A program made the position numbers and the translations under genes. A DNA stretch of 64,000 nucleotides. It comes from Vibrio sp. 10N.261.45.E2 (lineage in GTDB: Bacteria; Pseudomonadota; Gammaproteobacteria; Enterobacterales; Vibrionaceae). The notes under the pieces were generated by a model. That model was not told the origin of the DNA, ran no database searches, and saw only the letters and a list, made by a program, of their open reading frames with translations. The DNA lies in assembly GCF_002875705.1 (NCBI RefSeq), contig NZ_MCZZ01000144.1, positions 1 to 64,000 of the forward strand, written 5' to 3'. This document shows positions 60,954-64,000 of the stretch, piece by piece (the first letter of the stretch is position 1; each line of letters starts with the position of its first letter).

Positions 60954-63900
60954 CTAGTAGTTTGGCTTAGTCATCGCCGCGCCAGCTTTGTTCGACGCTG
61001 CCTGGCTGCCTGCACCTTTCGATACAAAACGTTCAGTACGGAACGGAGCTGCAATCACTTCAATCTCTTTGATCCCTTGAGGACCAGGAGCTTTAGTCAT
61101 TGGTGAACTTGCTTGCTTCTTAGCAACTGCTGCCTTTGGTGCCGCTTTAGGAGCTTCTGCTTTTACAACAGGTGCTTCTTCAACTTGTGCACTTTCAGCT
61201 TTTGGTGCTTCAGCTTCAACAACTGGTGTTGCTTCAACTTGCACAACTTCTTCAACAACAGGCGCTTCAGCTTTTGTCGCTTCTACAATCACTGGAGCTT
61301 CAACTTTCGCCGTTTCAACGACTACTGGTGCTTCTTCGACGACTGCAGGAGCTTCAGCTGCCTGAGCTTCAACCTTAGGTTCAGTTGCCACTTCTTTAGC
61401 AACAACAGCATCTTCACGACGGATTATAACCTTACCCATAGCAAGCTCTGGACATGCGAAGCCGCCAGCCATTGCTATGTTGCTTTGTGGTGCAGTCTCT
61501 AGAGCAACGTTCTGTTCTTGAACAGGTGTTTGAGCTTCAACTGCTACTTGAACTTCAGCCACTTCAGGTTTTGCCTGCTTGTGGTGAGGTTTTGGAATGA
61601 AGCGAGGCATCACTTTACCCATAGCCATCTCAGGAGAAGCTACACCACCTTTACGTAGGCGGAATGGGTTAGGGCGACGATCACGACCGCGACGACGACG
61701 TTGACCACTTGCACGTAGGTGACGTGGAGAACGACGGTTACGACGTTGTTTCGGCTCTTCCTGTTCAGTTTGCTCTGCATTCGCTTGAGTTGCTTCTACT
61801 TGTTCCGCAACTTTTTGCTCTTGAGCGACTGACTGTTCTTTTGCAACTGCTTGCTCTTTTGAAGCGTTATCTTCAGCTTGAGCTTGTTGGTCTTTAACAC
61901 GAACTTGCTTGTTCAGTTTACGACGCTGACGACGCTCTTTAATCTTAGCTGCTTTCGCTTCAGGTTTAGCCTTAGGCGCTTCCGGTTTACCAGCTTGAGC
62001 TTCTGCTGCTAATTGTAGACCTTCTTCAGCTAATTTAGATGGAGCTTGCTCTTCGCGTTGCTTCTGCTCATCACGTGGCTTGTTGCGACGATCTTGCTTA
62101 GGCTTACGAGGCTGACGATTTTGCTGTGGAGCTGTTTCTTTTTGCTCTTCAGGCTTCTCATCGCGAGCTGGCTTACGACGGCGCTTGTTGTCACGGTTTT
62201 CGTTACGATTATCACCGCGTTCACCACGTTGGTTACGACGACGGTTATCATTACGATCACGGCGTTGACGGTTGCCGTTGTTGCGATTGTTTTTAGGCTT
62301 ATCTTCTTCTTTCTTCGCTTCTTCTTTTTTCTCTTCTTGAGTTGAAGAGCCAAATAAGAAGCTACCGATAGCTTTGAAGAAACGACCAATTAGGCCTGGT
62401 TCTTGAGTCGCTGCTGGTTCAGCTTTCTTCTCTTCTACAGCTTTAGGTGCTGGAGCTGGAGTCGGTGCTGATTGAGCAGGAGCTGCAAAGCCTTTTAGAG
62501 CAGGTTCTTCGATCTTCTTAGGGCGAATAGCCTGTTCAGCTGGCTCTTTGCTTTCCGCTTCTTTTAGAGCTTCTAGCTTGTTAGGCAGCAAGTAAGACAG
62601 CAGATCAAACTCTTCACCTTCACGAACACGGATAACCTCAAAATGTGGCGTTTCCATGTCTGAGTTAGGAACAACAGTGATCTTAACTTCTTGGTTCTTC
62701 TCGATGTGGTTTACTGATCGACGTTTTTCGTTCAGAAGGTAAGAAGCAATTGGAACAGGCACAACAGCAAGTACTTGTGCTGTGTTGTCTTTTAGAGCTT
62801 CTTCTTCGATCAAACGTAGAACAGAAAGTGCTAGAGATTCGTTATCACGAACAACACCAGTACCTGTACAACGAGGACAAATGTGGTGGCTTGCTTCTGC
62901 TAGTGATGGGCTCAAACGTTGACGAGACATCTCTAGAAGACCGAAGCGAGAGATACGACCAATCTGAACACGTGCTCGGTCTAAACGAACGGCATCACGT
63001 AGACGGCTTTCTACTTCGCGTTGGTGGCGAACCGGAGTCATATCGATAAAGTCGATTACAACCAGACCACCTAGGTCACGTAGACGTAATTGACGTGCAA
63101 TTTCATCGGCAGCTTCTAGGTTAGTGTTAAGTGCTGTTTCTTCAATATCGCCGCCCTTTGTTGCACGAGCAGAGTTGATATCGATAGAAGTCAGTGCTTC
63201 TGTTGGATCGATTACGATAGAACCACCAGATGGAAGACGAACTTCACGTTGGAAAGCGGATTCGATCTGGCTTTCAATCTGGTAGTGGCTGAATAGTGGT
63301 ACTTCACCATCGTATTTCTTAACGCGATTCATGAAATCTGGGCGTATTAATTGAATGTGCGCTTGTGCACGTTCAAAAATAGTATTGCTGTCGATTAGAA
63401 TCTCGCCAATATCACGACGTAGGTAGTCACGAATCGCACGAACGATAACGTTACTCTCTTGGTGAATTAGGAAAGGAGCTGCATTTGAATCAGAAGCTTG
63501 CTTGATAGCGCCCCAGTGATTCAATAGAACGTTCAAGTCCCACTCTAGCTCTTCTGCACTTTTGCCAACGCCTGCTGTACGCACGATTAAACCCATGCCT
63601 TGAGGAAGCTCAAGAGTGCTTAATGCTGCTTTCAGTTGAGTGCGTTCATCACCTTCGATACGACGAGATATACCGCCAGCACGAGGGTTGTTAGGCATAA
63701 GAACTAAGTAACTACCCGCCAAAGAGATGAAAGTTGTCAGTGCAGCACCTTTGCTACCACGTTCTTCTTTCTCTACTTGTACGATTACTTCTTGGCCTTC
63801 TTTTAGCACTTCTTTAATGCTAGGACGGCCTTGGTATGTATAACCTTCAGGGAAGTATTCGCGGGCAATTTCTTTAAGAGGGAGGAAACCGTGACGTTCT

Positions 63901-64000
63901 GCGCCGTAATCAACGAATGCCGCTTCTAGGCTTGGTTCAATACGGGTAATACGTCCTTTGTAGATATTCGCTTTCTTTGACTCGTGACCTGGACTTTCGA
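60954..64000 (-). CDS. rne: Ribonuclease E (5' partial)
   Basis: RNase E is the central mRNA-decay and rRNA/tRNA-processing endonuclease and the degradosome scaffold. The gene runs off the right edge. The visible part begins in the S1 domain at ESPGHESKKANIYKG, about residue 30 of the E. coli protein, and has ~1014 residues. The catalytic DNase I-like region holds DPTEALTSIDINSARATKGG and VVIDFIDMTPVRHQ, and the zinc link is CPRCTGTG. The C-terminal half is disordered: a membrane-binding helix (GLIGRFFKAIGSFLFG), Arg-rich RNA-binding blocks, two copies of an S/C-PE-MAMGKV motif like the E. coli enolase site, and an Ala/Val/Glu-rich tail. Confidence 0.97.
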   Translation of the reverse strand, partial: ESPGHESKKANIYKGRITRIEPSLEAAFVDYGAERHGFLPLKEIAREYFPEGYTYQGRPSIKEVLKEGQEVIVQVEKEERGSKGAALTTFISLAGSYLVLMPNNPRAGGISRRIEGDERTQLKAALSTLELPQGMGLIVRTAGVGKSAEELEWDLNVLLNHWGAIKQASDSNAAPFLIHQESNVIVRAIRDYLRRDIGEILIDSNTIFERAQAHIQLIRPDFMNRVKKYDGEVPLFSHYQIESQIESAFQREVRLPSGGSIVIDPTEALTSIDINSARATKGGDIEETALNTNLEAADEIARQLRLRDLGGLVVIDFIDMTPVRHQREVESRLRDAVRLDRARVQIGRISRFGLLEMSRQRLSPSLAEASHHICPRCTGTGVVRDNESLALSVLRLIEEEALKDNTAQVLAVVPVPIASYLLNEKRRSVNHIEKNQEVKITVVPNSDMETPHFEVIRVREGEEFDLLSYLLPNKLEALKEAESKEPAEQAIRPKKIEEPALKGFAAPAQSAPTPAPAPKAVEEKKAEPAATQEPGLIGRFFKAIGSFLFGSSTQEEKKEEAKKEEDKPKNNRNNGNRQRRDRNDNRRRNQRGERGDNRNENRDNKRRRKPARDEKPEEQKETAPQQNRQPRKPKQDRRNKPRDEQKQREEQAPSKLAEEGLQLAAEAQAGKPEAPKAKPEAKAAKIKERRQRRKLNKQVRVKDQQAQAEDNASKEQAVAKEQSVAQEQKVAEQVEATQANAEQTEQEEPKQRRNRRSPRHLRASGQRRRRGRDRRPNPFRLRKGGVASPEMAMGKVMPRFIPKPHHKQAKPEVAEVQVAVEAQTPVQEQNVALETAPQSNIAMAGGFACPELAMGKVIIRREDAVVAKEVATEPKVEAQAAEAPAVVEEAPVVVETAKVEAPVIVEATKAEAPVVEEVVQVEATPVVEAEAPKAESAQVEEAPVVKAEAPKAAPKAAVAKKQASSPMTKAPGPQGIKEIEVIAAPFRTERFVSKGAGSQAASNKAGAAMTKPNY

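Noticed and set aside
61113..62389. Long frames opposite or out of phase with the rne tail
   Set aside because: These are by-products of the Arg/Lys/Glu-rich repeats of the RNase E scaffold. The translations are low-complexity strings with no family resemblance.
1..64000. CRISPR arrays, insertion sequences, integrases, toxin-antitoxin pairs or defence genes
   Set aside because: I looked for direct-repeat arrays, transposase or integrase motifs and small paired genes on both strands and found none. Gene content and order are those of a core Vibrio chromosome.

Overview
The window is a stretch of chromosome from a marine gammaproteobacterium of the genus Vibrio, most likely near the V. splendidus group. 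The evidence is the gene set and order (motY, rsx/rnf-nth, qrr1-luxO-luxU, the opp operon, nhaB beside a 279-residue FadR), a moderate AT-rich composition, and the close similarity of the proteins to Vibrio families as I remember them. No database search was possible, so the species is an inference. Almost everything looks like vertically inherited core genome. I see no prophage, insertion sequence, integron, CRISPR array or defence island.

Layout. 1-9.3 kb: the 3' end of motY (sodium-driven flagellar motor), a small Fur-box-controlled protein of unknown function, gloA, and the leftward operon rsxA-B-C-D-G-E-nth. RsxC carries an expanded Ala/Lys repeat tail. 9.5-18.9 kb: a galactoside-use cluster with a GalR/GalS-like repressor, LacZ beta-galactosidase, a GH36 alpha-galactosidase and a MelB-type symporter. 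Three identical 14-bp operator cores tie the cluster together. The 937-bp region between lacZ and the alpha-galactosidase gene also holds a possible small RNA whose sequence complements the presumed lacZ leader. 19-24.8 kb: tRNA-Asn with a tRNA-like scrap beyond it, uvrB with a LexA-type site and DnaA-box-like sites, the quorum-sensing RNA gene qrr1 with its sigma-54 promoter and LuxO site, luxO, luxU, and a YvcK/YbhK-type gene.

24.9-34.2 kb: moaABCDE behind a probable molybdenum-cofactor riboswitch, then oppABCDF for oligopeptide uptake. 34.3-46.5 kb: glutathionyl-hydroquinone reductase, ackA-pta (acetate overflow, with two strong terminators between the genes), yfbV, an orphan periplasmic binding protein, malZ, a membrane diguanylate cyclase, dusC and a YecA/SEC-C protein. 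46.6-64 kb: dsbB, nhaB, fadR, a YehS-like protein, metG diverging from mrp/apbC, udk, asmA, an intergenic palindromic element, btuR, a low-molecular-weight tyrosine phosphatase, a SulP anion transporter and the 5'-truncated rne.

No single novel multi-gene system stands out. The observations most worth following are the candidate small RNA and complementary lacZ leader (14.08-14.58 kb), the Fur-box gene at 950-1384, the DnaA-box-like cluster before uvrB, the tandem terminators splitting ackA from pta, the duplicated enolase-site-like motif in RNase E, and the orphan binding protein at 40 kb.
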